Made by a program: the position numbers and the translations under genes. DNA of 32,194 nt from Aestuariivita sp. (GTDB lineage: Bacteria; Pseudomonadota; Alphaproteobacteria; Rhodobacterales; Rhodobacteraceae): positions 1-32,194 of the forward strand of contig JAPORU010000138.1 of assembly GCA_026710045.1 (NCBI GenBank), in the 5' to 3' direction. Position 1 is the stretch's first letter, and each line of letters begins with the position of its first letter. This document shows positions 1-8,393 of this stretch, piece after piece. The notes under the pieces were generated by a model, which was given only the letters and a program-made list of their open reading frames with translations, was not told where the DNA came from and ran no database searches.

Positions 1-99
1 CGCTCGGGTAGCTGGACGGGACTTGAAGAGAGCGGTCAGGCCGCAGGATGCGGGAAAGACCGGGATCAGACGCCCGTGAGTGGCGTCCGGTCCTCGCCG

Positions 100-400
100 C
101 TTTGTTTCGAAGGCGCATGGGCCGCAGTAGGGTGTTGATGAGGACGATCATCTTGAGGTTCTGGAAGGACGCCAAGAAGGCGGCCATATACACCATATTC
201 CGGGGGCGACACCGTCCTCCTGTGATTGGCCGGGATCCCTTCAGCCTGCCGCTGTCCGTGGCACAGGGCGTATGACGGATCAGGGGCCGATCAGGGAAGC
301 GGCGGTGATGAGACCCCCACCGGGAATCGATGTGAGAATGGGAAACGTGGTTACCCGGTTGTGGGACTCCCGGATCCGGCTCTGGATCGCGGTATCCCTC
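100..400 (-). pseudogene. IS110-like transposase remnant (C-terminal part)
   Basis: On the minus strand two separate frames give pieces that resemble the C-terminal half of IS110-family transposases. Near 280-335 the translation contains LTSIPGGGLITAASLIG, close to the family's 'SIPGiGpvTAa.L' helix-hairpin-helix segment. Near 115-200 another frame reads MVYMAAFLASFQNLKMIVL followed by INTLLR, resembling the tail 'LYMAAL...kvaLvA.MRKLi...N.LLr'. The two pieces are in the right order but in different frames with stops between them, so the gene is dead. The catalytic N-terminal domain was not found. The family assignment rests on motif memory and is moderate. Confidence 0.5.
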
Positions 401-812
401 GTGTCAAGTGGCTGCTCCGCGTGGGTGAACTTGAGATTGGCCCGTTTCTTTACCCGCAGGTCGCGGCGCGACCGTGCCCGGACTTGATCGCATGCGATGC
501 CGCCGTCCGGTCGCCTTGTGCACGACCCGTTCGACACCGGCCTGTGTCCGATGTTTGACCCGGGACCGGATGCGCGTGTGGGTGGTGCCTCCTCGGTCTG
601 ATTATGATTGGGTACCGAAGGACGGCCTGGATGATTTCGCGGAGAGCTACGATGTATCGATAACAGAATTGTCTCGCAAATCTTCTGGTTCGGATGTCTT
701 TCTGGATTGTCTGGAACCGTGATCACAGTTCACATCTCATGATTGCGTGATGTTTGCGGGTCGTATCAGGGTGTGATAGACGGGCTCTTATTCTGATCGG
801 TGGAGACGTATT
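401..812. other. No supportable gene
   Basis: Short open frames on both strands overlap one another and none has a recognisable domain or convincing ribosome binding site. The minus-strand frame running through here continues into the IS110-like fragment, so part of this stretch may be older insertion-sequence debris. The last 50 bases form the leader of the gene starting at 813, with GGTGGAGA about 10 bases before the ATG. Confidence 0.4.
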
Positions 813-1163
813 ATGGCTCGAATACACTACTCGCAGGAGAAACGCGCCGAATTACGGAAACGGGCGATTGAACTCATTGGCAGACCTGTAAACATGACCT
901 GTCCGCGGACCGTCCTGGCTTTGACGTGCTCGACTGTGAACACATGTTGGAGGAAACGCATTACGAACGCGGAACTTGCTGAGGCGCTCTGGACGGAGAA
1001 TTTCGATGTGCCCCAAGTCTTCTCCTTCTTCACAGAGATCCGTGCGAACGCGCAGCGTATCTTCGCCGCGGAATTTGGAATGGACGAAACACACCTCGTC
1101 GCGACCGCACGGGCCTTCAAGGAATGGTCCAATTGGCCTCATATTTCATTGCTGGATGAGTAA
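813..1163 (+). CDS. Small protein, probable partner/antitoxin of the AbiEii-type gene
   Basis: A 116-aa protein of no recognised family. Its stop codon overlaps the start of the next gene (TAATG at 1161-1165), so the two are probably translationally coupled. Because the downstream product is an AbiEii/AbiGii-type nucleotidyltransferase, the position suggests an antitoxin role; this is inference from context. The C-terminal half (from about residue 50) looks like a normal soluble helical protein. Residues about 28-49 look odd (Cys/Thr/Arg-rich), and the +1 frame over the same bases reads DRPGFDVLDCEHMLEETHYE, which is more protein-like. A pair of compensating frameshifts is therefore possible. 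It does not look like the winged-helix AbiEi antitoxin. Confidence 0.6.
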   Translation: MARIHYSQEKRAELRKRAIELIGRPVNMTCPRTVLALTCSTVNTCWRKRITNAELAEALWTENFDVPQVFSFFTEIRANAQRIFAAEFGMDETHLVATARAFKEWSNWPHISLLDE

Positions 1164-1915
1164 TGTGCGACTCTCTTCAACATCTCTTGGATCATGCCCG
1201 TGATATCTGTGACGGAGTTCGACAGATTGATGGGGATATCGAGGGTCTCCGCTTGGGCGGAGGGACAGCTCTCATGCTTCATATCGACCATCGGGAGAGT
1301 CATGACATCGATTTGTTTCTGCCCTCACGGGAATCTTTGGGATTCATTATAGCCGTCGTCAATGATTGGGAGGTCTTTCATGATGAGGCGCGTTGTGAAA
1401 CCGATGGATCTCTTTATGTGAAGATCGAGATCCGAGATAGGGGTGAGATCGATTTTATCGCAGCGCCTCCGATCACGAATGATCCTCCTGTTTCGATGAC
1501 GATCGGAAACCATTCCCTTCTTGTCGATACTGTACCCGAAATCATTGCGAGCAAGGTTGTCCATCGTGGTACGTTCCTGAAACCACGGGATATCTTTGAT
1601 ATCATGGCTGCCAGCAAGGCAGGCTATCAAGATTGCATCCAGAAAGTCTTATCAGGCCTCACACCCTATGTTCGATCGTCCCTTGATCATATCGAGAAAC
1701 TTGTGAGTCGGAACACGACCTTGTTTATGGAGGAACTCGTTATCCGCCCCGATTATCAAGATTTGGTGGATCAGGCTCTTCCGTCTGTGCGCACGATTTT
1801 GAACACGGCGCTTCAGGACGCAGAACGGTCATCAAATGAGAACAATGACAGCGCGTTCTCCTCTCCCCACGATATTTCCGATCTGCCCAGGTCTCCTTCC
1901 AAGTCTCCTTCTTGA
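1163..1915 (+). CDS. AbiEii/AbiGii-type nucleotidyltransferase toxin family protein
   Basis: A 250-aa protein whose N-terminus carries the nucleotidyltransferase signature of the AbiEii/AbiGii toxin family: a GGGTAL segment at residues 32-37 followed by SHDIDLF at 46-52, which supplies the acidic metal-binding pair. Family members such as AbiEii and MenT transfer nucleotides to RNA targets and block growth when not neutralised; the target here cannot be read from sequence. A second conserved stretch around residues 130-150 (IASKVVHRGTFLKPRDIFDI) contains the lysine and RxxDxxD-like pattern typical of the family. The C-terminal 25 residues are Ser/Pro-rich and may be out-of-frame sequence after an indel. 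The start overlaps the stop of the 116-aa gene. Confidence 0.8.
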   Translation: MCDSLQHLLDHARDICDGVRQIDGDIEGLRLGGGTALMLHIDHRESHDIDLFLPSRESLGFIIAVVNDWEVFHDEARCETDGSLYVKIEIRDRGEIDFIAAPPITNDPPVSMTIGNHSLLVDTVPEIIASKVVHRGTFLKPRDIFDIMAASKAGYQDCIQKVLSGLTPYVRSSLDHIEKLVSRNTTLFMEELVIRPDYQDLVDQALPSVRTILNTALQDAERSSNENNDSAFSSPHDISDLPRSPSKSPS

Positions 1916-2044
1916 TGGACGACATGACCTCCGCCGTAAGAGGAGTCGGGATATTCGTCCCGTTTTCGTCCTCAAAATCTTGACGTGTTCGTTCTCAAGA
2001 TCCGGATCCGTCTGCTCTGGACAGGGTAAAATGAACACCGGACA

Positions 2045-2415
2045 TTGCGCATGTATCATCGGTATCTCGGGGATCCCGCTGGTCGGGAATCTCTTCCATC
2101 AATGGCCTATTTCTTTTTGACCATGTTGGAGTTGATGGTCGGCGGTGACAGAAAGGCAGTGGCAAAGAAATTTGGAATCTCATCCAAGGTCCTGAACAAG
2201 GTGGGTGTATTGCGTAGCAATGCGGGCGGTGCGGCCTTTGCACGCGAAACGGAAGACGTTAAGCAACCATTTGAGTTTGGTGATGAGACATGTCTGCGAA
2301 TAGTCATATAGAGGTGATCTTTCGGGCAGCTGAAGTTGCTTGCAATCCCGATGTCAAGCGAGAACAGATCCCGATGGATACAATCAACCCGAGCCGCAAG
2401 GGAACTGGAGAGTAA
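2045..2415 (+). pseudogene. Frameshifted fragment of an uncharacterised protein
   Basis: Two overlapping frames appear to be one broken gene. The first (to about 2290) reads SLPSMAYFFLTMLELMVGGD then RKAVAKKFGISSKVLNKVG, a helical segment with an HTH-like 'AAKKYGIS..VL.KLG' pattern found in small alphaproteobacterial hypothetical proteins. The second begins at ATG 2290 and reads IFRAAEVACNPDVKREQIPM, which resembles the C-terminal 'liRRagEvaa.P....qItm.dLP' tail expected next. The frame changes in the overlap, and no credible N-terminus was found in the 130 bases after the AbiEii gene. Function unknown. Confidence 0.45.
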
Positions 2416-2690
2416 GAGATTGGCTCAATGTTGGTGGTTTCTTGCTAAACTGGATTATGATCAGTGGTCTCATGTTCTTTGTACAACAGAGATTTGACGA
2501 GCAACTGTAACCACCATTCAGATCGGATCGTCGCCGTCAATAGACGGATGCAGGACTCTTTGCTTTCTTGACATTCACGACAGGGTGGAGTTTTTCGGCG
2601 TCGAGGTTCCTGTTGATATGTCACTCATATTGGTTGAGAGTCTGATTGCAGCATATCGATTAAAGCTGTCCATTAACTGAAGGAATTGAC

Positions 2691-3287
2691 ATGAAGCGTT
2701 GTGATTGGGTGGGCTCTGATCCGATATATGTTGCCTATCATGATACCGAATGGGGTGTTCCCGAATATGATGGCCGTGTCTTGTGGGAAAAATTGATTCT
2801 TGAAGGGTTTCAAGCTGGACTAAGCTGGATTACGATTCTCAAGAAACGTGAGAATTTTCGAGAGGCCTTTGCGGGTTTTGACCCAGATGGCATTGCAAAT
2901 TGGGGAGAGGCGGAAGTCGAACATTTACTGCAAAATCCCGGCATTGTTCGGCATAGAGGAAAAATTGAGGCGACAATAAACAGTGCCCGTGCATGGCAAG
3001 ACATTGAAAGAAGCACGGGATTCGCTCCCTTCATATGGAGTTATGTTGATTATAAACCTATTCAGAATCGCTGGATGTCAGTCACTGATCTGCCCGCTTC
3101 GACCTTTCTCTCAAAGCGCTTGTCTCATGATTTACAAAAAGCGGGATTTCGATTTTGTGGTCCGACCATTGTGTATTCGTTCATGCAAGCGTGTGGATTG
3201 GTGAACGATCATTTGGTGACTTGTCCGCGATATTCAATCGTTTCTGCGCTTGGAGCAAAGGTGTATGACTTTTCTCCAAGCTCGTGA
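2691..3287 (+). CDS. tag: DNA-3-methyladenine glycosylase I
   Basis: A 198-aa cytosolic base-excision repair enzyme that removes 3-methyladenine from alkylated DNA. It begins MKRCDWVGSDPIYVAYHDTE and has the zinc-binding set expected for TAG: Cys4 and His17 at the N-terminus, His174 and Cys178 near the C-terminus (HLVTC). The catalytic-pocket segment LEGFQAGLSW (residues 37-46) contains Glu38 and Trp46. Length is normal for the family. GAAGGA lies about eight bases before the ATG. It stands alone, with unrelated or broken genes upstream and a convergent minus-strand gene downstream. Confidence 0.95.
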   Translation: MKRCDWVGSDPIYVAYHDTEWGVPEYDGRVLWEKLILEGFQAGLSWITILKKRENFREAFAGFDPDGIANWGEAEVEHLLQNPGIVRHRGKIEATINSARAWQDIERSTGFAPFIWSYVDYKPIQNRWMSVTDLPASTFLSKRLSHDLQKAGFRFCGPTIVYSFMQACGLVNDHLVTCPRYSIVSALGAKVYDFSPSS

Positions 3288-3490
3288 ATTTACTCCGCGG
3301 AGCCACTTACAGAAATCGACCGGCAAGTAATTTTTTCCTGATTTCAGGCCATTTTTTGTGAAATGGTGGACATGGTACGGTATCTTGTATAGGAAAATGT
3401 GACCACACACAAGATATAGCAGAGATTGTCCCGTGTCCCTATCGAGCACTCTATCCGATATCTGGAACTGATTTCAAGTGACTGGATCGG

Positions 3491-4063
3491 TTATTCATCG
3501 ACGATGATGTCGAGTATGCTGTTCGCGTACCAATTGGCATATTCCCGGATCTGTTCATCCGATAATTCCGCGGCAATAGGAGTCATGATTTCATGCGTTC
3601 GCTTGCCCGATCGAAAAGCCTTGAGTTGTGTATCAAGATAGATGTTCACTTCGCCGGCAAGGTTCGGGGCATCGAGAGCGGTCGCAATTCCATCTGCTCC
3701 GTGACATGATACGCATGCGACGGGGGCGGTGTCTGGATTTACGTCAGTTGGCAGTGTCGCGGTTGCGGTGTGTGACGCGTACCATGCGGCAACATCGGCA
3801 ATCTGGTTGGCCGATAGACCGGCGGCAACGATGCTCATCATCTCGTGATTGCGCGTACCCGTCTTGAACGCCATGAGTTGATGTTCGAGATACGTCTGTG
3901 GTTCGCCTCCGATGTGTGGTGCGACAGGGATTCGGGCCATTCCATCAAGGCCGTGACATGTTCGGCACATGCCCGCGACAATACGCCCAGCTTGAATGTC
4001 GCCAGCATGTGCGCCGACAGCCTCGGCGAGCAAGAGCCCGCCGAGAAGTATCAAACGCTTCAT
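3491..4063 (-). CDS. Di-haem cytochrome c (cytochrome c4-like), secreted
   Basis: A 190-aa protein with a cleavable signal peptide (MKRLILLGG..., probable cleavage after AHA at about residue 20) and two haem c sites: CRTCH at residues 33-37 and CVSCH at 117-121. Each lies in a cytochrome c4-type domain of about 85 residues with a downstream methionine-containing loop (HEMMS near 73-77, HEIMT in the second domain) for the sixth ligand. It is a periplasmic electron carrier. The start overlaps the stop of the upstream dehydrogenase gene by an ATGA junction (4060-4063), so the two are translationally coupled; the likely role is to accept electrons from that enzyme. Confidence 0.9.
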   Translation of the reverse strand: MKRLILLGGLLLAEAVGAHAGDIQAGRIVAGMCRTCHGLDGMARIPVAPHIGGEPQTYLEHQLMAFKTGTRNHEMMSIVAAGLSANQIADVAAWYASHTATATLPTDVNPDTAPVACVSCHGADGIATALDAPNLAGEVNIYLDTQLKAFRSGKRTHEIMTPIAAELSDEQIREYANWYANSILDIIVDE

Positions 4064-5319
4064 TCGCTTGTAGATGCGTGGGCAATCCGCCAGATGGCTC
4101 CCGCGAAGTCATCGGATACGAGCATCGATCCATCCGGTAGGAACTCAATGTCCATGGGGCGACCACGGTATTCGCCGGTGTTCTCATTGAGCCAGCCGTC
4201 CGCGAAGATCTCCGCACCGACGGCATTGCCGTCAGCATCGAGTGCAGTGAACATCACACGGGCGCCAACGGGTGTTGTGCGGTTCCAAGAGCCATGTTGG
4301 GCCCAGAAAATACCGCCATGATACCGCTCTGGAAAGCTCTCATCGTGATAAAAGCGCATGCCGAGATCCGCTGCATGTGCGGTTAATTCCAGTTGTGGTT
4401 CAATGAAGGTCACACCTTCTGGACGCGGAACATCCTTGTAGAGCGGGATTTCAACACGGGAATTTGTCCAGGGAAAGCCAAAGTGCTGACCGGCTGTGGT
4501 CTGGCGATTCAACTCGCCCGGTGGAATATTGTCGCCCATGCCATCCACCTGATTGTCGGTCCACCAGAGCTCTCCGGTGGCCGGGTTAAAGTCCTGGCCG
4601 ACGGAGTTCCGAACACCGCGTGTGTAGACTTCACGCTCGGACCCATCGGTATTCATGCGAATGATTCCGCCAATTCCAATCCGATCATAGATCTCGAGTT
4701 TATCGACAGGCTGGACATTGTGCGGCTGTCCGAGTGAAATATAGAGTTTCCCGTCAGGTCCGATGTCGCAGACGCGGGCGGAGTGATTGAAACTTTCTTC
4801 TTCGACCGGGATCAGGTCACCTTGTGATACAACTTCTCCAACAGCGATGTCGGGGCTTTCAAAGAAGAATTCGGCGGCCGGAAAGACCAAGACACGGTTC
4901 CGTTCGGCGATATATAAGAAGCCGTCAGGTGAAAAACACGGGCCGTTGGGGATGTCAAATGTGACGGACGGTGCAAAATCCTTTACCTCATCGGCGACGC
5001 GGTTTCGGTCACGATCGACTACAGACCAGACCTTGTCTTTGCGCGTTCCGACGAATAGGACGGTTCCTTGTGGCGCCATCGCCATGGACCGAGCATCCGG
5101 TACCACTGCGTAAAGACTGATTTCAAACCCGTCTGGCACATTGATGTGCGGCAGAATATTCTGTAATGCGCTGGCCGTGTCGCCTTCCTGGTCAATACGT
5201 GTAAAGTCGGCATCCGTGCGCTGCATATTTTGCAACTTGGTCATATTGTCTTGCGCCACCACGTTGGTTGCAAGAAGGACGCTTGCAACAACGCCGCCTA
5301 TGAGTGTCAATCTCTTCAT
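4060..5319 (-). CDS. Sorbosone/glucose-dehydrogenase-type PQQ beta-propeller protein, secreted
   Basis: About 419 aa with an N-terminal signal peptide (MKRLTLIGGVVASVLLATNV, cleaved near VVA). The body matches the soluble glucose/L-sorbosone dehydrogenase six-bladed propeller family: a 'P.GF.i.lya.vp..RsMa..p.G.lfvGtr' opening, the FSPDGFLYIAERNRVL and ISLGQPHNVQP segments, NPATGELWWTDNQVDGMGD, and a C-terminal LPDGSMLVSDDFAGAIWRI. Such enzymes oxidise sugars or aldoses in the periplasm with PQQ as cofactor; the substrate is unknown and no PQQ biosynthesis genes are in the window. I chose ATG at 5319, not the TTG three bases upstream, because AGGAGG lies six bases ahead. It is followed by an overlapping cytochrome c gene. 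Confidence 0.85.
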   Translation of the reverse strand: MKRLTLIGGVVASVLLATNVVAQDNMTKLQNMQRTDADFTRIDQEGDTASALQNILPHINVPDGFEISLYAVVPDARSMAMAPQGTVLFVGTRKDKVWSVVDRDRNRVADEVKDFAPSVTFDIPNGPCFSPDGFLYIAERNRVLVFPAAEFFFESPDIAVGEVVSQGDLIPVEEESFNHSARVCDIGPDGKLYISLGQPHNVQPVDKLEIYDRIGIGGIIRMNTDGSEREVYTRGVRNSVGQDFNPATGELWWTDNQVDGMGDNIPPGELNRQTTAGQHFGFPWTNSRVEIPLYKDVPRPEGVTFIEPQLELTAHAADLGMRFYHDESFPERYHGGIFWAQHGSWNRTTPVGARVMFTALDADGNAVGAEIFADGWLNENTGEYRGRPMDIEFLPDGSMLVSDDFAGAIWRIAHASTSE

Positions 5320-5325
5320 CAACTT

Positions 5326-5331
5326 CCTCCT
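5326..5331 (-). promoter_or_regulatory. Strong ribosome binding site of the sorbosone-dehydrogenase-like gene
   Basis: On the minus strand AAGGAGG precedes the ATG at 5319 with a six-base gap. This decides the start codon against the adjacent TTG at 5322. Confidence 0.75.
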
Positions 5332-5776
5332 TAATTTTGTGTCCCAATATCAATTGAATCGGTGCGAAAAGAGCGTGTTTTTAAAATCGGTTTTTAATCG
5401 TCAAGTGCATCCATGATGCACAAAGGCGATTTCGTAACAATAGATGCTCACTCTGTGCGCACAAGCGGCCAATAATAGGTCGCCCGTGAACTGTGTCAAC
5501 AGAATATTCCAGTCGTGCAGGTGCGCTTGTGTGCCGTAAATAACATTGACGCTTCATGACTTGAACGACTCAGGATGAGTTTATTGGTATGAATCCATGA
5601 AATGTGTGACCTAAGCAGCCGAGGACTTTGGACATCAAGTATTGTTTTCAAGTATATAATGTCGCGTGTGTGGGGCACTCGGATCTGACGTGTGGACGAT
5701 TTGCACTGGATGCCGGTACCCGATAGAAGGAGCAAACGGAACCAGGGTTCCTGATGTGTCCTCGAAAGTGGAATGA
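5332..5776. other. Divergent intergenic region before argH
   Basis: No gene is supported. The stretch separates the minus-strand dehydrogenase/cytochrome pair from argH and must hold both promoters. On the plus strand a perfect -10 hexamer TATAAT lies at 5655-5660, but no good -35 stands at the usual distance. An inverted repeat GGAACC-AG-GGTTCC at 5738-5751 comes just before an eight-codon reading frame (MCPRKWNE, 5754-5780) whose stop overlaps the argH start. Confidence 0.5.
5655..5660 (+). promoter_or_regulatory. Candidate -10 element for argH
   Basis: A consensus TATAAT about 117 bases before argH. The bases 17 upstream (ACATCA) do not match a -35; TTGGAC at 5628-5633 is too far away (21-base spacer). 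It is a weak promoter prediction resting only on the -10. Confidence 0.3.
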
Positions 5777-7168
5777 ATGACGAAGCAAGACGTAAACCAA
5801 ATGTGGGGTGGTCGGTTTTCCGATAAATCGGATCCGATTATGGAGGCGATTAATACATCAATCGGGTTTGATAAACGTCTTGCTGAGCAGGACATTCGCG
5901 GGTCACGAGCCCACGCGTCGATGTTGGCGGCCCAAGGGATAATCTCGGAAGAAGATAGTCGTGCGATTCAGGAGGGGTTGTCTACAATCTTGTCAGAGAT
6001 CGAGAGCGATCAGTTTGTCTATTCGACGGTTTTGGAAGACATTCATATGAATATAGAAAGTCGTTTAAACGAGATCATCGGTGAAAGAGCGGGACGGCTC
6101 CATACCGCACGGTCGAGGAACGACCAGGTCGCAACAGATTTCAAAATCTGGATCCGTGATCAACTCGACGCCGCTGATGCGGCAATCAAGACATTGATGT
6201 GGGCTCTGATTAAGCAGGCTGAGAGTGGTGTTGACTGGATTATGCCCGGATTTACGCATTTGCAAACAGCACAGCCGGTGACGTGGGGCCATCATATGAT
6301 GGCCTACGTTGAAATGTTTGGACGGGATTTATCTCGGGTTCGTGGTGCACGCGAACGGTTAAACGAATGCCCGCTGGGAGCGGCTGCACTTGCCGGAACA
6401 TCCTTTCCCATTGATCGAACCTTCACGGCTAACGAACTTGGATTTAATCGCCCGACACGAAACTCAATTGATTCTGTGAGTGATCGAGACTTCGCACTCG
6501 AATTCCTAGGTGTTGCGAGTATTTCGGCGATGCATTTGAGTCGTCTTGCCGATGAGTTGGTGATCTGGTCGTCGGCCCAGTTCCGGTTTGTACAGATGAG
6601 TGATCGATTCTCGACGGGATCGTCGATTATGCCTCAAAAAAGGAATCCAGATGCGGCTGAGTTAATTCGAGCGAAGATCGGGCGTATTCTGGGTGCGAAT
6701 GTGGGTTTGATAACGGTTATGAAAGGCCTGCCGTTGGCTTATTCGAAAGATATGCAGGAAGACAAAGAGCATGTTTTTGATGCCGCCGATACGTGGCTTT
6801 TGTCTTTGTCCGCAATGGAGGGCCTGTTGTGCGATATGCATGTGAATCATGAGATACTTGAAGCCGCCGCCGGTTCGGGATTCGCGATTGCCACGGATCT
6901 AGCCGACTGGCTCGTGCGCGAACTTAAGCTACCGTTTCGCACGGCTCACCACGTGACCGGGCAACTTGTTGCTCAAGCCGAACGCAAGGGATGCGATCTG
7001 CATCAATTGAGTTTGTCTGAAATGCAGTCTGTCATTCCCGGCATTACCGAGAATGTATATGATGTCCTCAATCTGAAATATTCGGTTGGTTCCCGCGATT
7101 CATATGGGGGAACGGCTCCGGAACAGGTACGTCGGCAAATTGAAGATTGGAAAGAACGACTTGCGTAA
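5777..7168 (+). CDS. argH: Argininosuccinate lyase
   Basis: A 463-aa cytosolic enzyme catalysing the last step of arginine synthesis, argininosuccinate to arginine plus fumarate. It opens with [20 protein letters not shown] after a short N-terminal extension, carries [32 protein letters not shown], and the fumarase/aspartase superfamily signature [12 protein letters not shown] at residues 281-292, which holds the catalytic serine loop. Length is normal. In Alphaproteobacteria argH is commonly followed by a tiny lipoprotein gene and lysA; here the lipoprotein is present but lysA lies about 19 kb away. Confidence 0.97.
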   Translation: MTKQDVNQMWGGRFSDKSDPIMEAINTSIGFDKRLAEQDIRGSRAHASMLAAQGIISEEDSRAIQEGLSTILSEIESDQFVYSTVLEDIHMNIESRLNEIIGERAGRLHTARSRNDQVATDFKIWIRDQLDAADAAIKTLMWALIKQAESGVDWIMPGFTHLQTAQPVTWGHHMMAYVEMFGRDLSRVRGARERLNECPLGAAALAGTSFPIDRTFTANELGFNRPTRNSIDSVSDRDFALEFLGVASISAMHLSRLADELVIWSSAQFRFVQMSDRFSTGSSIMPQKRNPDAAELIRAKIGRILGANVGLITVMKGLPLAYSKDMQEDKEHVFDAADTWLLSLSAMEGLLCDMHVNHEILEAAAGSGFAIATDLADWLVRELKLPFRTAHHVTGQLVAQAERKGCDLHQLSLSEMQSVIPGITENVYDVLNLKYSVGSRDSYGGTAPEQVRRQIEDWKERLA

Positions 7169-7360
7169 GAGAGAATAGTCGACGAGAAAGGACGTTATCG
7201 CGTCTTTGATGTGGTTGATTTATAGTCCGACGTCATTGAATGGGCGTTCCCCTTTTGTTGGCATGCGGCTATGTGCTCTGGAACGGAGATGACGGCGCCC
7301 GACTTGACGTCCAGATTGAGCTGTACGGGCCGAAAGTCAGATTACAGGAGCATTCTCATT

Positions 7361-7585
7361 ATGAAGGTTTCGATACATTCTTTCGTCGTACTTGGCTTCC
7401 TGGTCCCTCTCGCTTCGTGTGGAACGAATGGTCAACCTGAGCAACCAGTCCTATCGGATGGTCGACCGCTGGCAAATGTTGTTGGAGACGCACGTTCCGG
7501 AATGATCGTTAATCCGCGGTTGAACCTTGTGTTCGAGGATGCGGTTGCCGGCCGAGAACAGAAAAAATCGAAAGAATATCGTTGA
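7361..7585 (+). CDS. Small lipoprotein of the argH-lysA region
   Basis: A 74-aa protein starting MKVSIHSFVVLGFLVPLASC. The hydrophobic stretch ends in a lipobox LASC with Cys at residue 20, so it should be lipidated and anchored in the envelope. The mature part is short, polar and without a recognised domain. AGGAG lies 11 bases before the ATG at 7361; an in-frame ATG 30 codons upstream is rejected because it would bury the lipobox. A small lipoprotein between argH and lysA is common in Alphaproteobacteria (LptM-like), which supports the call. The next gene starts directly after its stop codon. Confidence 0.75.
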   Translation: MKVSIHSFVVLGFLVPLASCGTNGQPEQPVLSDGRPLANVVGDARSGMIVNPRLNLVFEDAVAGREQKKSKEYR

Positions 7586-7903
7586 ATGGCCCGCCTGCGC
7601 TATGTGTTTCTCTTGCTGGCAATTTGGGGTGCCATTCATCCCATGTATTACTTTATTTCCTGGTTTAATGAAAACAGTTTCAGCATTAAGGCAATGGTGG
7701 ACGCGTGGCACGTCAATGCTGCAACCAGTGGTCTTGTCTGGGACTTGACCATTGCGGCGATTGCATTGACGCTTTTTATTCTGGCCGACGCGATACTGTT
7801 TCGAAACTGGAAAGGTTTGTGGGCTGTTCCAGCGACATTTTGTATCGGATTGAGCTGTGGATTGCCTCTGTATCTTTTTCTACGTTCCAGCAACAACCCA
7901 TGA
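7586..7903 (+). CDS. DUF2834-type small membrane protein
   Basis: A 105-aa integral membrane protein with three hydrophobic segments: about residues 5-22 (VFLLLAIWGAIHPMYYF), 50-69 (LVWDLTIAAIALTLFILADA) and 80-98. The N-terminal 'Y..lailG...P...f..wf' and central 'DL.ia...l..fi..da' patterns match DUF2834, a family of unknown function. The ATG abuts the stop of the lipoprotein gene with no gap, so the two are likely cotranscribed. Confidence 0.75.
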   Translation: MARLRYVFLLLAIWGAIHPMYYFISWFNENSFSIKAMVDAWHVNAATSGLVWDLTIAAIALTLFILADAILFRNWKGLWAVPATFCIGLSCGLPLYLFLRSSNNP

Positions 7904-8393
7904 ACGTGTGTGTCTTATTCGGCCGTAATCACCGTATCTTTCTATTGCTTGAGTGCTTCATCTCTTTTGGAGACTATTTGATCTGTCGGCAGATGGAATG
8001 AGATATGTCTCGTTTGTTTGAAGAGGGTGATTTGGAATTGGAAGTAGGGTTTGGCATGATTGAGCGTTGGCGTTTACAAGACTTTAGTTTATGTCTTGTT
8101 CAGTAATAGCTTAACATTAGGACGGACTATGCAGGTGATAGTGGGGATATAGAATCATATGAGTAGAAATTGAGCGCAATTTAAATTTAGATGAGTTGAA
8201 CTTCATGAACTGTTTGTCAATGTCACCTAGGCTTCTCTGCTCATTGCATTGGTTTATGATCAACTCAAAGGTTTTTATGGTTCGTAAAGAGCGGGACTGA
8301 GTTACCAACTGGAATGATAGCAGGATTGAACGAAAACGAACAAATAAATGAAGACGATTACTTGGCTTCATTTGCTGAGGAAAGGTTCGTCGT
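7904..8393. other. Leader region of the dnd operon, no gene
   Basis: An AT-rich stretch with no credible coding frame. It marks the junction between conserved chromosomal genes and the phosphorothioation island and must hold the promoter for the nine-gene cluster. AGGAAAGG at about 8379-8386 is the ribosome binding site of dndC. I could not pick a confident -35/-10 pair, and no gene for the usual DndB-type repressor lies here. Confidence 0.5.

Noticed and set aside
1836-2120. 94-codon frame overlapping the end of the AbiEii gene
   Set aside because: Starts inside the toxin gene in another frame and shows no domain; likely a shadow.
3293-3302. Perfect palindrome CTCCGCGGAG after tag
   Set aside because: Too short and without a following T-run to call a terminator or operator.
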